64,000 nucleotides of DNA, taken from positions 3,658,001-3,722,000 of the forward strand of contig JASGHO010000001.1 of NCBI GenBank assembly GCA_047602305.1, written 5' to 3'. Positions 1 through 7,898 of the stretch are shown piece by piece. The DNA comes from Ancrocorticia sp047602305 (GTDB taxonomy: Bacteria > Actinomycetota > Actinomycetes > Actinomycetales > Actinomycetaceae). The translations under genes were made by a program, and so were the position numbers. The first letter of the stretch is position 1. Each line of letters opens with the position of its first letter. The notes under the pieces are model-generated. The model saw only the letters and a program-made list of their open reading frames with translations, was not told the origin of the DNA and did not search any database.

Positions 1-2
1 CC

Positions 3-194
3 GCGCACGTTCGCACCCGTGCGGCGCAACTCCTGGACCCGGGAACTCGGGTGAGCGAGCCATCGGGGCTGGTGGACGGCGTCGTCGTCGTTTCACTGAC
101 ACGCGAGGTGAGCCTCATGTTCGTTCCCAGCGGGTTATCAGACTCCCGCGTCACGGTGAATGTCACCAGTAGCGCGGGACTGCGGGACCGGTGA
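3..194 (+). CDS. C-terminal end of an unidentified protein (partial)
   Basis: An open frame enters from the left edge and stops at TGA 192-194, giving about 63 residues. The end reads as ordinary protein, with a hydrophobic beta-like stretch (LVDGVVVVSLTREV) and a polar tail ending in GLRDR. The other two forward frames are less protein-like. It runs in the same direction as prfB and ends 19 bases before the prfB start. I do not recognise the family. A TadE/TadG-like pilus assembly protein is one possibility, because such genes often lie beside prfB in actinomycetes, but the fragment is too short to tell. Confidence 0.4.
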   Translation, partial: AHVRTRAAQLLDPGTRVSEPSGLVDGVVVVSLTREVSLMFVPSGLSDSRVTVNVTSSAGLRDR

Positions 195-213
195 ATACGG
201 TAGCCTTGAGTGC

Positions 214-1350
214 GTGGCCACAGAATACCAAGCAGAGATTGACTCTCTACGCAAGACTTTTCAGCAGATTTCCGCGGTGACCAATCCTGCGGAACTCAAG
301 GCAAGCATCGCCCGGTTGACGGAAGAGTCCTCGGCGCCTGACCTTTGGGACGATCCCGAAAAGGCCCAGGTCGTGACATCCAAGCTTTCGCACACCCAGT
401 CGGAGTTGGACAAGGTGACGAAGATGGAGGAGCGCATCGAGGATCTTTCCGCGCTCCTGGAGATGGCTCAGGAAGAGGGCGAATCCGATCCAGAGATGGC
501 TCAGGAACTCTACGCCGAGCTCGATGGTGAGCTCGCCACCTGTTCCAAGGACCTCTCGGAGCTGCAGATTCGCACCCTGCTGGCGGGCAAGTACGATGAG
601 CGCGACGCCGTCGTTACTATCCGTTCCGGTGCGGGCGGCGTGGATGCGGCGGACTTCGCGCAAATGCTCCAGCGCATGTACCTGCGTTGGGCCGAACGTT
701 CGGGTTACGGCGCCAAGGTGCTCAACACCCATTACGCCGAAGAAGCGGGCATCAAGTCCACCACCTTCGAAGTGCACGCCCCCTACGCCTACGGAACTCT
801 TTCCGTGGAAGCGGGTACCCATCGCCTCGTGCGTATCTCGCCCTTCGACAATCAGGGGCGCCGTCAGACTTCCTTCGCGGCGGTCGAAGTCATTCCGCTC
901 ATTGAGCAGACCGACCACATTGACATCCCGGACGCGGATATCCGTATCGACGTGTTCCGTTCCTCGGGCCCCGGTGGTCAGTCGGTGAACACTACCGACT
1001 CCGCCGTGCGCATCACCCATCTTCCCACCGGTCTGGTGGTCTCGATGCAGGACGAAAAGTCGCAGATTCAGAACCGTGCGGCCGCCATGCGCGTGCTCCA
1101 GTCTCGCCTGCTGCTCATGAAGCAGGAGGAAGAGGCCAAGGAGAAGAAGGAACTCGCCGGCGACGTCAAGGCCTCCTGGGGTGACCAGATGCGCTCCTAC
1201 GTGCTCCAGCCCTACCAGATGGTCAAGGACCTGCGCACCGGTTTCGAAGCCGGCAACCCGGACAACGTGTTCGACGGCGACATCGACGGCTTCATCGACG
1301 CCGGTATTCGCTGGCGCGCCACCGGTGAGAAGGCAGAAAAGGGCGACTAG
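214..1350 (+). CDS. prfB: Peptide chain release factor 2
   Basis: Class I release factor that recognises UGA and UAA stop codons in the ribosomal A site and triggers peptidyl-tRNA hydrolysis in the cytoplasm. The RF2 anticodon-like tripeptide SPF is at residues 209-211 and the catalytic GGQ loop at 254-256 in SGPGGQSVNTTDSAVR. The frame is open further upstream to an ATG at 160, but the family N-terminus begins at GTG 214 (ATEYQAEIDSL), giving 378 residues, normal for RF2. The frame is continuous, so there is no autoregulatory +1 frameshift of the E. coli type. It is followed after 14 bases by ftsE, the usual actinobacterial order. Confidence 0.96.
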   Translation: MATEYQAEIDSLRKTFQQISAVTNPAELKASIARLTEESSAPDLWDDPEKAQVVTSKLSHTQSELDKVTKMEERIEDLSALLEMAQEEGESDPEMAQELYAELDGELATCSKDLSELQIRTLLAGKYDERDAVVTIRSGAGGVDAADFAQMLQRMYLRWAERSGYGAKVLNTHYAEEAGIKSTTFEVHAPYAYGTLSVEAGTHRLVRISPFDNQGRRQTSFAAVEVIPLIEQTDHIDIPDADIRIDVFRSSGPGGQSVNTTDSAVRITHLPTGLVVSMQDEKSQIQNRAAAMRVLQSRLLLMKQEEEAKEKKELAGDVKASWGDQMRSYVLQPYQMVKDLRTGFEAGNPDNVFDGDIDGFIDAGIRWRATGEKAEKGD

Positions 1351-1364
1351 GCCGAAGTGGACTC

Positions 1365-2057
1365 ATGATCAAGTTCGACAACGTAACGAAGCTGTACCAG
1401 AAGGGAGCCCGACCGGCTCTCGACTCCGTCAGTCTTGAAGTAGAGCGCGGCGAATTCGTCTTCCTCGTGGGTCCCTCCGGCTCCGGAAAATCCACCATGC
1501 TGTCGCTGATTCTGGCGCAGGAGCGGCCCACCTCGGGCCGCGTGCAAGTGCTTGGCAAGGACCTGGCCACGGTGTCCGCGCGCCGCGCCCCGCTCCTGCG
1601 CAGGCAGATCGGCATGGTGTTCCAGGATTTCCGCCTCTTGGCGGACAAGAATGTGTACGACAATGTGGCGCTTGCCTTGCAGGTGATCGGCGCTCCGCGC
1701 CAGCGTATTGCCACGGACGTTCCCGGAGTGCTCAAGCTCGTGGGCCTGGAAGGCAAGGAGAAGCGTCAGATGCATGAGCTCTCCGGCGGCGAGCGCCAGC
1801 GTGTGGCCATCGCCCGCGCCATGGTGAACGACCCGCAGATCCTGCTGGCCGATGAGCCCACCGGAAACCTCGATTCGGATACCGGACTATCGATTATGCG
1901 TCTGCTCAATCGCATCAATAGCCACGGCACCACCGTGGTGATGGCCACCCACGATCAGACGATCGTCAACCAGATGCGCAAGCGCGTGGTGGAACTCAAG
2001 GATGGTCTCGTGGTCCGCGACCAGGCCCGCGGTGTGTACGGAGGTGGCGGCGCCTAA
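1365..2057 (+). CDS. ftsE: Cell division ATP-binding protein FtsE
   Basis: ATPase of the FtsEX complex, which sits at the division septum and mechanically activates a periplasmic or wall peptidoglycan hydrolase. Walker A GPSGSGKST is at residues 36-44, the ABC signature LSGGERQRV near 137, and Walker B ILLADEPTGNLD near 160. At 230 residues it has the normal FtsE length. The stop TAA overlaps the ftsX ATG by one base, so the two are translationally coupled. The hydrolase gene 1.2 kb downstream is the likely partner. Confidence 0.96.
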   Translation: MIKFDNVTKLYQKGARPALDSVSLEVERGEFVFLVGPSGSGKSTMLSLILAQERPTSGRVQVLGKDLATVSARRAPLLRRQIGMVFQDFRLLADKNVYDNVALALQVIGAPRQRIATDVPGVLKLVGLEGKEKRQMHELSGGERQRVAIARAMVNDPQILLADEPTGNLDSDTGLSIMRLLNRINSHGTTVVMATHDQTIVNQMRKRVVELKDGLVVRDQARGVYGGGGA

Positions 2058-2971
2058 TGCGTTTGCGTTTTGTTCTTTCCCAGACGTTGCGTGGCCTGTT
2101 CTCGAACAAGGCCATGGCGGCATCCGTGTCGCTCGTGACCTTCGTGTCGCTTCTCTTTGTGGGCGCGGCCGCGCTGCTGCAAACCCAGATCTCGAATCTC
2201 AAAGATGACTGGTATGACAAGGTCGAAGTCTCCGTCTTCATGTGCCCGATCAACTCGCTCGCCCCGCAGTGTGCTGCGGGGGAGGCCACCGAGGAACAGA
2301 TCGACGCCATCGCGGACTATCTCAAGACCGACGAGATGGCGGCCTACATCGAGTCCGTGCACTTCGAGACGAAGGCACAGGCGCTGGAGAACTTCCGAGA
2401 GCAGATGGAGGGAAGCGCCTGGGTTGATGCCCTCACCGAGGACCAGATGGAATCCTCGTTCCGGATCAAGCTCAAGGACCCCACGCAGTACCAGATCATC
2501 GCCGAATCTCTCGATGGGCGCCCCGGCGTTCTCGAAGCGAAGGATCAGCGCCAACAGTTGGAGCCGCTGTTCGCGGTGCTCAACCGTTTCACGATCGTGG
2601 CGGGCTCCCTCGCCGGAGTCATGATTGTGACGGCGCTGCTGCTCATGCCCACAACGATCCGACTCTCGGCAATGTCACGCCGCGACGAGACCGAGATCAT
2701 GCGCTACGTCGGAGCCACCAACTTCTTCATCGAGCTGCCCTTCGTTTTGGAGGGAATTCTCTCGGCACTCACAGGTTCTGTCCTGGCAGTGATGGGATTG
2801 TGGGCCACGGTGAAGTTCTTCGTCACCGACTGGTTCGGCCAGGCGATGCCGTGGATGAACATCATCAACGTCGGCGACGTGTGGATGATCGCCCCCTTCT
2901 TGCTGGGCGGAGCTGTTGTGGTGGCGGGGCTGGCCTCGTGGCTGACACTGCGGCGTTACGCCAAGGCGTAG
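2057..2971 (+). CDS. ftsX: Cell division protein FtsX
   Basis: Membrane subunit of FtsEX. It has 304 residues: a cytoplasmic N-terminus, a first transmembrane segment near residues 20-42, a large extracellular domain (about 43-170, with a Cys pair at CPINSLAPQC) and three C-terminal transmembrane segments with the FtsX/MacB core (SAMSRRDETEIMRYVGAT). The extracellular domain is the part that docks the hydrolase in characterised systems. Coupled to ftsE by a one-base overlap. No hairpin terminator is visible after the stop, so the downstream hydrolase may be reached by read-through. Confidence 0.95.
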   Translation: MRLRFVLSQTLRGLFSNKAMAASVSLVTFVSLLFVGAAALLQTQISNLKDDWYDKVEVSVFMCPINSLAPQCAAGEATEEQIDAIADYLKTDEMAAYIESVHFETKAQALENFREQMEGSAWVDALTEDQMESSFRIKLKDPTQYQIIAESLDGRPGVLEAKDQRQQLEPLFAVLNRFTIVAGSLAGVMIVTALLLMPTTIRLSAMSRRDETEIMRYVGATNFFIELPFVLEGILSALTGSVLAVMGLWATVKFFVTDWFGQAMPWMNIINVGDVWMIAPFLLGGAVVVAGLASWLTLRRYAKA

Positions 2972-3141
2972 AGAAGTAACGGCGCGGGTGTGCAACGGCG
3001 TCATGGCGCAGGGGTGTAACTGGCCGGTTCGTTTTTTTCGACGACGACGCCCACGCGTGGGCACTACGCCACAACAACCGGGACGTACGGCGGGACGTAC
3101 GGCCGGGTATTTCGTTAATGATGTGACATTATGGGCTAGTA

Positions 3142-3157
3142 TGTGACTTGGGTCATT
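3142..3157 (+). promoter_or_regulatory. Possible GlxR/CRP-type operator upstream of the M23 hydrolase
   Basis: TGTGACTTGGGTCATT resembles the GlxR/CRP palindrome TGTGA-N6-TCACA with one mismatch. It lies 100 bp upstream of the hydrolase start. A second TGTGAC occurs at 3122. The 284-bp gap 2972-3255 otherwise holds only an A+T-richer promoter-like stretch. This is a pattern match only. Confidence 0.25.
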
Positions 3158-3255
3158 GCGTGTTCGCGAGTTAACTGAGACGTTACATTGAGAGATTGCG
3201 CCGGCAGGCCGAAACTTATCGGCGGGGTTTCCAGGCGGTATAACGGAGGAATTGA

Positions 3256-4557
3256 GTGAATCGGAAACGATGGACGAGTGGTGTCCTAGCGGTTGCCCTT
3301 GCCTGTGCAGGATGGGGAAGCGTCGCCTACGCTACTCCCCGCGATAATCTGGTTCGCCAGCAAACAGAGCAAGAGCAGCAGAAGGACACCCTGCAAGCTG
3401 AGATGGAAGGCGTTGACCTCAATCTCCAGCAGGCTTATCTCGCTCTGACCGAGACCCAGAACAAGATCCCTGCCGCCGAGGCCGAGCTTGCCTCGGCCGA
3501 AGCCGAACTCGCCGCCGCCGAACGCGATCAGCAGACCATTGCCGGCCAGCTGACCGCCGCCCAGGGTGAACTCTCCGGCATCCAAAGCGAGATCAGCACC
3601 GGTGAGACGGAGATCAAGAAGACCCGCGACAATCTCGCTGAGATCGCGCGCGCCCAGTACCGTGGCGACACCGTTCCCTCAACGATCGAACTGCTTGTCG
3701 GCTCCAGCTCCGCCAAGGACTTCCTCAACTCCTACCAGACCTGGGAAGCACTTTCGCGCAGCCAGGCCACCACGCTGACGGAAGCGGAGGTGTCCACCGC
3801 TCGCAACCAGACGCGCGAAGCGCGCCAGAGCGACGTAGAGGCCCAGATCGGCGAGCTGAAGAAGAAGGCGGATGCCCTCGTCGTCGACAAAACGAACAAG
3901 CAAACGGCAGCGCAGAAGAAGCGGGACGAACTCGCCGCTCTGCAAGCCAAGTATGCTCAGCAAACCTCGGATCTGGAGGGCCAGAAGGATGCCTTCCAGG
4001 CCAACCTCGCCGCCATCGACAGCCAGCTCAGTGATACCGAAGCCGAGATCGCGAAGATCGACGAGGAGAATCGGCGCAAGCAGGCGGCGCTTTCCTCGGG
4101 TGACAGCGCCTCGGTTGGCGCTCTCAATCCCGGGGGCAACTGGCTCATTCCGCCGATCCCCGCTCCGCTCTACATCACCTCGCCGTTCGGCATGCGGGTC
4201 TACCCCTTCGACGGTCAGATGTGGATGCACAACGGCGTCGATTTGGGTTCCCCGTGCGGCCAGGAGCAGGTGGCGCCCGCAAACGGCGTCATCGCCAAGA
4301 CGGTTCCGGCGCCCGGCAATTCCACGCACGGCAACCAGATCTTCATCAACTTGGGGATGGTTGACGGTTCGTCCTGGGTTGCTGTGACGAACCATCTCTC
4401 CGATTTCAACGTCAAGCCCGGGCAGTCAGTGAAGCAGGGCGAGGTCATCGGATGGACGGGCCAGACCGGCCAGGTGACCGGCTGCCACGTGCACTTCGAG
4501 GTGTGGAAGGACGGCAACGTCGTCGACCCGATGACGTTCCCCGCGTTTACGCAGTAG
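3256..4557 (+). CDS. Secreted coiled-coil M23 peptidoglycan endopeptidase (EnvC/PcsB-like FtsEX partner)
   Basis: Secreted 433-residue protein predicted to cut peptidoglycan cross-links during septum splitting. It starts at GTG 3256 with a strong GGAGGA ribosome site at 3245-3250. A signal peptide (about 1-26, ending VAYA) is followed by a long coiled coil rich in A, E, Q and K (about 30-280), a glycine hinge (NPGGNWLIPP) and a C-terminal LytM/M23 domain. The zinc ligands are visible as HNGVD and HVHFE. Coiled coil plus M23 directly after ftsEX is the EnvC architecture, so I infer activation by FtsEX. In mycobacteria the equivalent partner is the NlpC/P60 enzyme RipC. The last codons lie in a triplicated 12-bp repeat. 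Confidence 0.88.
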   Translation: MNRKRWTSGVLAVALACAGWGSVAYATPRDNLVRQQTEQEQQKDTLQAEMEGVDLNLQQAYLALTETQNKIPAAEAELASAEAELAAAERDQQTIAGQLTAAQGELSGIQSEISTGETEIKKTRDNLAEIARAQYRGDTVPSTIELLVGSSSAKDFLNSYQTWEALSRSQATTLTEAEVSTARNQTREARQSDVEAQIGELKKKADALVVDKTNKQTAAQKKRDELAALQAKYAQQTSDLEGQKDAFQANLAAIDSQLSDTEAEIAKIDEENRRKQAALSSGDSASVGALNPGGNWLIPPIPAPLYITSPFGMRVYPFDGQMWMHNGVDLGSPCGQEQVAPANGVIAKTVPAPGNSTHGNQIFINLGMVDGSSWVAVTNHLSDFNVKPGQSVKQGEVIGWTGQTGQVTGCHVHFEVWKDGNVVDPMTFPAFTQ

Positions 4558-4622
4558 TCTTGTTGAGCAGTAGTCTTGCCTAGAGGCTGCGCCAATAGGT
4601 GCGGTCATCCGCAGTAGTCTTG
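4551..4622. repeat. Three copies of GCAGTAGTCTTG starting at the stop codon of the M23 gene
   Basis: Identical 12-mers at 4551-4562, 4567-4578 and 4611-4622. The first contains the TAG stop of the hydrolase. The first two are spaced exactly 16 bp, the third is 60 bp from the first. They lie in the 190-bp gap before smpB, which also holds a CGCCAATAGG element at 4590-4599. Confidence 0.8.
4588..4608 (+). repeat. CGCCAATAGG intergenic element, copy 1
   Basis: TGCGCCAATAGGTGCGGTCAT, 31 bp downstream of the M23 gene. Related copies carrying the same CGCCAATAGG core (or GTGCCAATAGG) are found after three other genes, at 18418, 23366 and 50594. Confidence 0.45.
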
Positions 4623-4759
4623 TATCGGGATGGCGCTCATGGGCCAAGAACTCTTGGCGCGATCTCTTCGAGCAGCTTGCCGCGTTCGGCAGGTAGATAC
4701 CGTGTGGCTGAGAGTAGCACCGGGTAGTGGCCGCGTGAGCGGCGAAAGTGGAGGTTTCC

Positions 4760-5290
4760 ATGGCGAAAGCCGCGAAACAGGGCAAGTTGACCGGCGCCCA
4801 GAAGGCGAAGGCTGAAGCCGATGCCAAGCAGGTCATCGCGCGCAACAAGAAGGCGCGCCACGATTACAACATTCTCGAAACCTTCGAGGCAGGGTTGTCC
4901 CTCACCGGCACCGAGGTGAAGGCGCTGCGCCTGGGGCGCGCGTCGCTCATCGACGGCTGGGTGGAGATCGACCGCGACAACGAGGCCTGGCTTCACAACG
5001 TCAACATTCCCGTCTACGCCATGGGGACATGGACGAACCACGCCCCCACGCGCAAGCGCAAGCTGCTGCTGCACAAGGACGAGATTCTCAAGCTGGGCAA
5101 CAAGGTGCAGGCCAAGGGCCATACCGTGGTGCCGTTGGAGCTGTACTTCCTGCGCGGGCGCGCCAAGGTGGAGATCGCTTTGGCTCAAGGCAAGCAGGAG
5201 TGGGACAAGCGCGAGACCTTGCGTCGGCGGGAAGCCGACCGCGAGGCCGAGCGCGCCATGTCTGCCGCTCGCCGCCGCTCCCGCGGGTAG
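4760..5290 (+). CDS. smpB: SsrA-binding protein SmpB
   Basis: Small basic RNA-binding protein that brings tmRNA to stalled ribosomes for trans-translation. I choose ATG 4760, preceded by GGAGG at 4750-4754, rather than GTG 4748, giving 176 residues. Family motifs are present: ARHDYNILETFEAGLSLTGT, EVKALRLGRASLIDGW, and the basic C-terminal tail (KRETLRRREADREAERAM...RRRSRG). The N-terminal extension of about 30 Lys/Ala-rich residues is typical of actinobacterial SmpB. Its RNA partner ssrA is only 5.8 kb downstream. Confidence 0.96.
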   Translation: MAKAAKQGKLTGAQKAKAEADAKQVIARNKKARHDYNILETFEAGLSLTGTEVKALRLGRASLIDGWVEIDRDNEAWLHNVNIPVYAMGTWTNHAPTRKRKLLLHKDEILKLGNKVQAKGHTVVPLELYFLRGRAKVEIALAQGKQEWDKRETLRRREADREAERAMSAARRRSRG

Positions 5291-5392
5291 GTTCGGCAGC
5301 TTCGATTCCGGGCGCGCTGTGCTGGGAGATGCAGATTTCTAGTGTTCTGCGGGTGCTGGGTGAGTTGGTGGCACGCTAGTCGATGCAAGAGT

Positions 5393-5446
5393 CCGGGTAT
5401 ATGTTACGGGCGTGCCACATTTGGCATGCCGGTGACATATACCCGG
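5393..5446. repeat. Long imperfect hairpin (25-nt arms, 4-nt loop) downstream of smpB
   Basis: The left arm 5393-5417 begins CCGGGTATATGT. The right arm 5422-5446 ends ACATATACCCGG. Arms match at 22 of 25 positions around the loop CATT. There is no T-run, so it is not a classical terminator. The gap 5291-5598 holds nothing else that I can identify. Confidence 0.75.
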
Positions 5447-5598
5447 AAATATGCATCAGCTTCTCGAAACATCGCAAGGAATCAATCGTCTAGTTACGGG
5501 TTGGGTTGGTCCGCTTCGGGCCAAGTCGCCGGCTTTTCGGGTAACTCTGCCCGCCGCAATCCCTCGGCAGGCCGCGCCCGCTTCGGTAGGCTCGGTGC

Positions 5599-7662
5599 AT
5601 GAATGCTGTGCCTTTGACATCTTCGGCGGCCCGTAGTTCGGCAACTCGCCTTCCCGCTTCGGTACGCGCGCGCAAGCTTTTGACCGACGCCCCGCGAGGC
5701 CCGCACGGGGTGCCAGCCGCCGTGGCCGCCCCGCGATTGCTCCGGCTGACGGTTGCTTTCGCGCTACTCCTGGTAGCGATGACCTCGCTGTTCACGGTTC
5801 CGGCGCGCGCTGACGACATCACGAGGGTCCCGAACTTTGACGTCACCGCCCACCTTGACGATGGCGGCGCCCTCGCCGTCCGCTTCGATGTCACCGTCGA
5901 TTTTCCCGACGAGAGGCACGGCATCTTCTTCGTGCTCCCCACCGCGCAGCGCCGCGAAGGTGACCATTACCAGCTCTACGACGTCGAGTTTGGGGACGTC
6001 ACCATGGACGGCGGCCCGGTTCCTGCGGAGAAGTTCCGCGACGGCGATGTGGCCTCGTTGCGCATCGGGGACTCAGATATCACGGTGACCGGACAGCACA
6101 GCTACTCGATGGAGTTCACGGTGCGTGGGGTTGCCCGCCCTGGGCAGCGAGGCGGCGAGGACATCCTGCCGTGGGACATTATCACTCCCGGCGCCTATTC
6201 GGACTGGAGTATCGAGGACTTCTCGCTCACCCTGACCGGCCCGGCGGGCGCCGAGTTCAGCTGCACCCGGGGCGACGAGGGCTCAAACACTCCCTGCGAG
6301 GGCATCCTCGCAGGTGACGGCAGCTATTCCGCGCACGTTGCCGGCCTCGACGACGGCGGCGTGACGGCCAAGCTGTCCTGGCCCGCCGGTACCCTCAACG
6401 TGCCCGCGCCTACCGTCGTCTATCGTGAGCCTGCCGCCGTCCGTTACGGTTTCAGCTGGCCGGTGGTGACCGGAGGTCTCGCCGCAATTGGCCTGGCGTT
6501 TGCTGCCGCGATTGGATTGGTCCGCCGAGATGAACGCTACGCGGGCCTCCCGGTGGGCGTCTATCCGCGCAGCCGAGACCATGCCGCGATCGAGTTGAGC
6601 TCGAAGCACCCGCTGGTGGTGCGTTTCGATCCGCCCGAGATGGCGCCCGAGCAGGCCGGTGTTGCGCTGACGAAGATGGTCGACGACGGCGACGTCCTCG
6701 CCACCGTCATCATTTCGTTGGCTCAACGCGGCTACCTCCAGATCATCGAGTACGAGGATCCGTTGGGTACGAAGCGTGACGCCCCCGAGCCCACTAACTG
6801 GATGCTGTGCGTGCGGCGTGCGCCAGATGAGTTCCTCACCCCGTGGGAGGCGGACTTCCTCACCGCTATCGCCGATCCAGCCACGGGCGAGGATCAGGGC
6901 ATGAAGAAGCGCGAGCGCCTCGATGAGGTGCAGTGGCGTCAGAGCCTCGCCAAGGAAGGCTTCGACGCCCCTGAGCGTCCCGGCACCAGGCTGCGCCAGA
7001 TCAACGATCGTGTGGCTCAGGATCTCATCACCGCTGCCACAGCGGATGTGATGAACGCCTGGGTGCTGCCGCCGGCGCGCTCACCGCTCGCGGATAAGGC
7101 GCAAGTCGCCGCCTGGTTCCTCGCCTTTGCGGGCGCGGGGCTCATTGTTGCGGGATTCATTGCTTACCCCACAGTTGGGGTGGGCGTTGCCCTCCTACTT
7201 GCCGGGCTTCTTCTGGCGCTTGGCTGCATGAAGTCGAAGGTCTTCAGCGCGGACGGTTCGGTGGCGCACGAGCAGGCGCGTGGTTACCAGCTCTACCTCA
7301 AGAAAGCAGAAATTGGCCAACTGCAGGAGGCCGAGCGCGCACAGCTCTTTATCAACACGCTGCCCTGGGCGATCTCGCTGGGTGTGGTGGCGCAGTGGAG
7401 CAAGATTGCCGACGAGGTCTTGGACTCTCGTGAGGACGTGGACTGGGAGCCGTTCTGGTGGTCAGCCAGCTACGGCTACATGTATCCCGGGCATGTGGGT
7501 GACCAGGTGGGGAGCTTCAGCGAGGCGGCCGGTACCGCCGCACATATGAAGGGCGCGGCGAAGGCCTACTCGGAGGCGGCCAGCGCGGTGAGTAGTTCGA
7601 GCGCGGGCGGAGGCGGTTCCGTGGGTGGCGGTAGTTTCGGTTCCGGTGGAGGTTCGTGGTAG
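5599..7662 (+). CDS. DUF2207 family membrane protein (YciQ-like)
   Basis: Predicted secreted/membrane protein of 687 residues and unknown function. A hydrophobic signal segment (LRLTVAFALLLVAMTSLF) ends at ARA near residue 73. An extracellular DUF2207 beta domain (about 75-280: RVPNFDVTAHLDDGGALAVR...) follows, then a transmembrane helix (about 287-312), a cytoplasmic part, two more helices near 510-550, and a Gly/Ser-rich tail ending GGGSFGSGGGSW. The tail is a hallmark of the family. The N-terminus before the signal segment is unusually long and arginine-rich. GTG codons near 5709 and 5721 could be the real start. The stop lies in a tandem 9-bp duplication. Confidence 0.82.
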   Translation: MNAVPLTSSAARSSATRLPASVRARKLLTDAPRGPHGVPAAVAAPRLLRLTVAFALLLVAMTSLFTVPARADDITRVPNFDVTAHLDDGGALAVRFDVTVDFPDERHGIFFVLPTAQRREGDHYQLYDVEFGDVTMDGGPVPAEKFRDGDVASLRIGDSDITVTGQHSYSMEFTVRGVARPGQRGGEDILPWDIITPGAYSDWSIEDFSLTLTGPAGAEFSCTRGDEGSNTPCEGILAGDGSYSAHVAGLDDGGVTAKLSWPAGTLNVPAPTVVYREPAAVRYGFSWPVVTGGLAAIGLAFAAAIGLVRRDERYAGLPVGVYPRSRDHAAIELSSKHPLVVRFDPPEMAPEQAGVALTKMVDDGDVLATVIISLAQRGYLQIIEYEDPLGTKRDAPEPTNWMLCVRRAPDEFLTPWEADFLTAIADPATGEDQGMKKRERLDEVQWRQSLAKEGFDAPERPGTRLRQINDRVAQDLITAATADVMNAWVLPPARSPLADKAQVAAWFLAFAGAGLIVAGFIAYPTVGVGVALLLAGLLLALGCMKSKVFSADGSVAHEQARGYQLYLKKAEIGQLQEAERAQLFINTLPWAISLGVVAQWSKIADEVLDSREDVDWEPFWWSASYGYMYPGHVGDQVGSFSEAAGTAAHMKGAAKAYSEAASAVSSSSAGGGGSVGGGSFGSGGGSW

Positions 7663-7675
7663 CTCGGGTAGCTCA
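7658..7675. repeat. 9-bp tandem duplication at the DUF2207 stop codon
   Basis: GGTAGCTCG at 7658-7666 is followed directly by GGTAGCTCA at 7667-7675. The first unit contains the TAG stop at 7660-7662. The remaining gap to 7898 holds a possible iron box. Confidence 0.55.
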
Positions 7676-7771
7676 GGTGGCTTGTTACAGCTCGTAGCAG
7701 CTCACGACCCTTTGCCCGAAGCCACGGCAGTTCGCGACACCACCGGCCACCAGATCTCCGCATATCAAGAG

Positions 7772-7792
7772 AAAAGGTTGGGATTGCCTTAC
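7772..7792 (+). promoter_or_regulatory. Possible DtxR/IdeR iron box upstream of the ABC importer
   Basis: AAAGGTTGGGATTGCCTTA matches about 12 of 19 positions of the DtxR/IdeR consensus TTAGGTTAGGCTAACCTAA. It lies about 110 bp before the permease start. A further half-site, AAGGTTAGG, follows at 7806. It is weaker than the box at 62299 and is a by-eye match only. Confidence 0.35.
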
Positions 7793-7898
7793 TCTTCCAA
7801 GATGGAAGGTTAGGGACGTAGTGTCTCCACCTGCGTTTGTGTATGCGGCGAGAGCGGCCTATTCTTGAGGGGCTCGTCCCCTCGAAGGAACTGTATTC

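Noticed and set aside
160..213. Upstream extension of prfB to ATG 160
   Set aside because: Adds 18 residues that do not fit the release-factor N-terminus and overlaps the end of the preceding frame. GTG 214 gives the family start.
5291..5598. Insertion sequence or mobile element around the long hairpin
   Set aside because: No transposase frame, no terminal repeats beyond the single hairpin and no target duplication.
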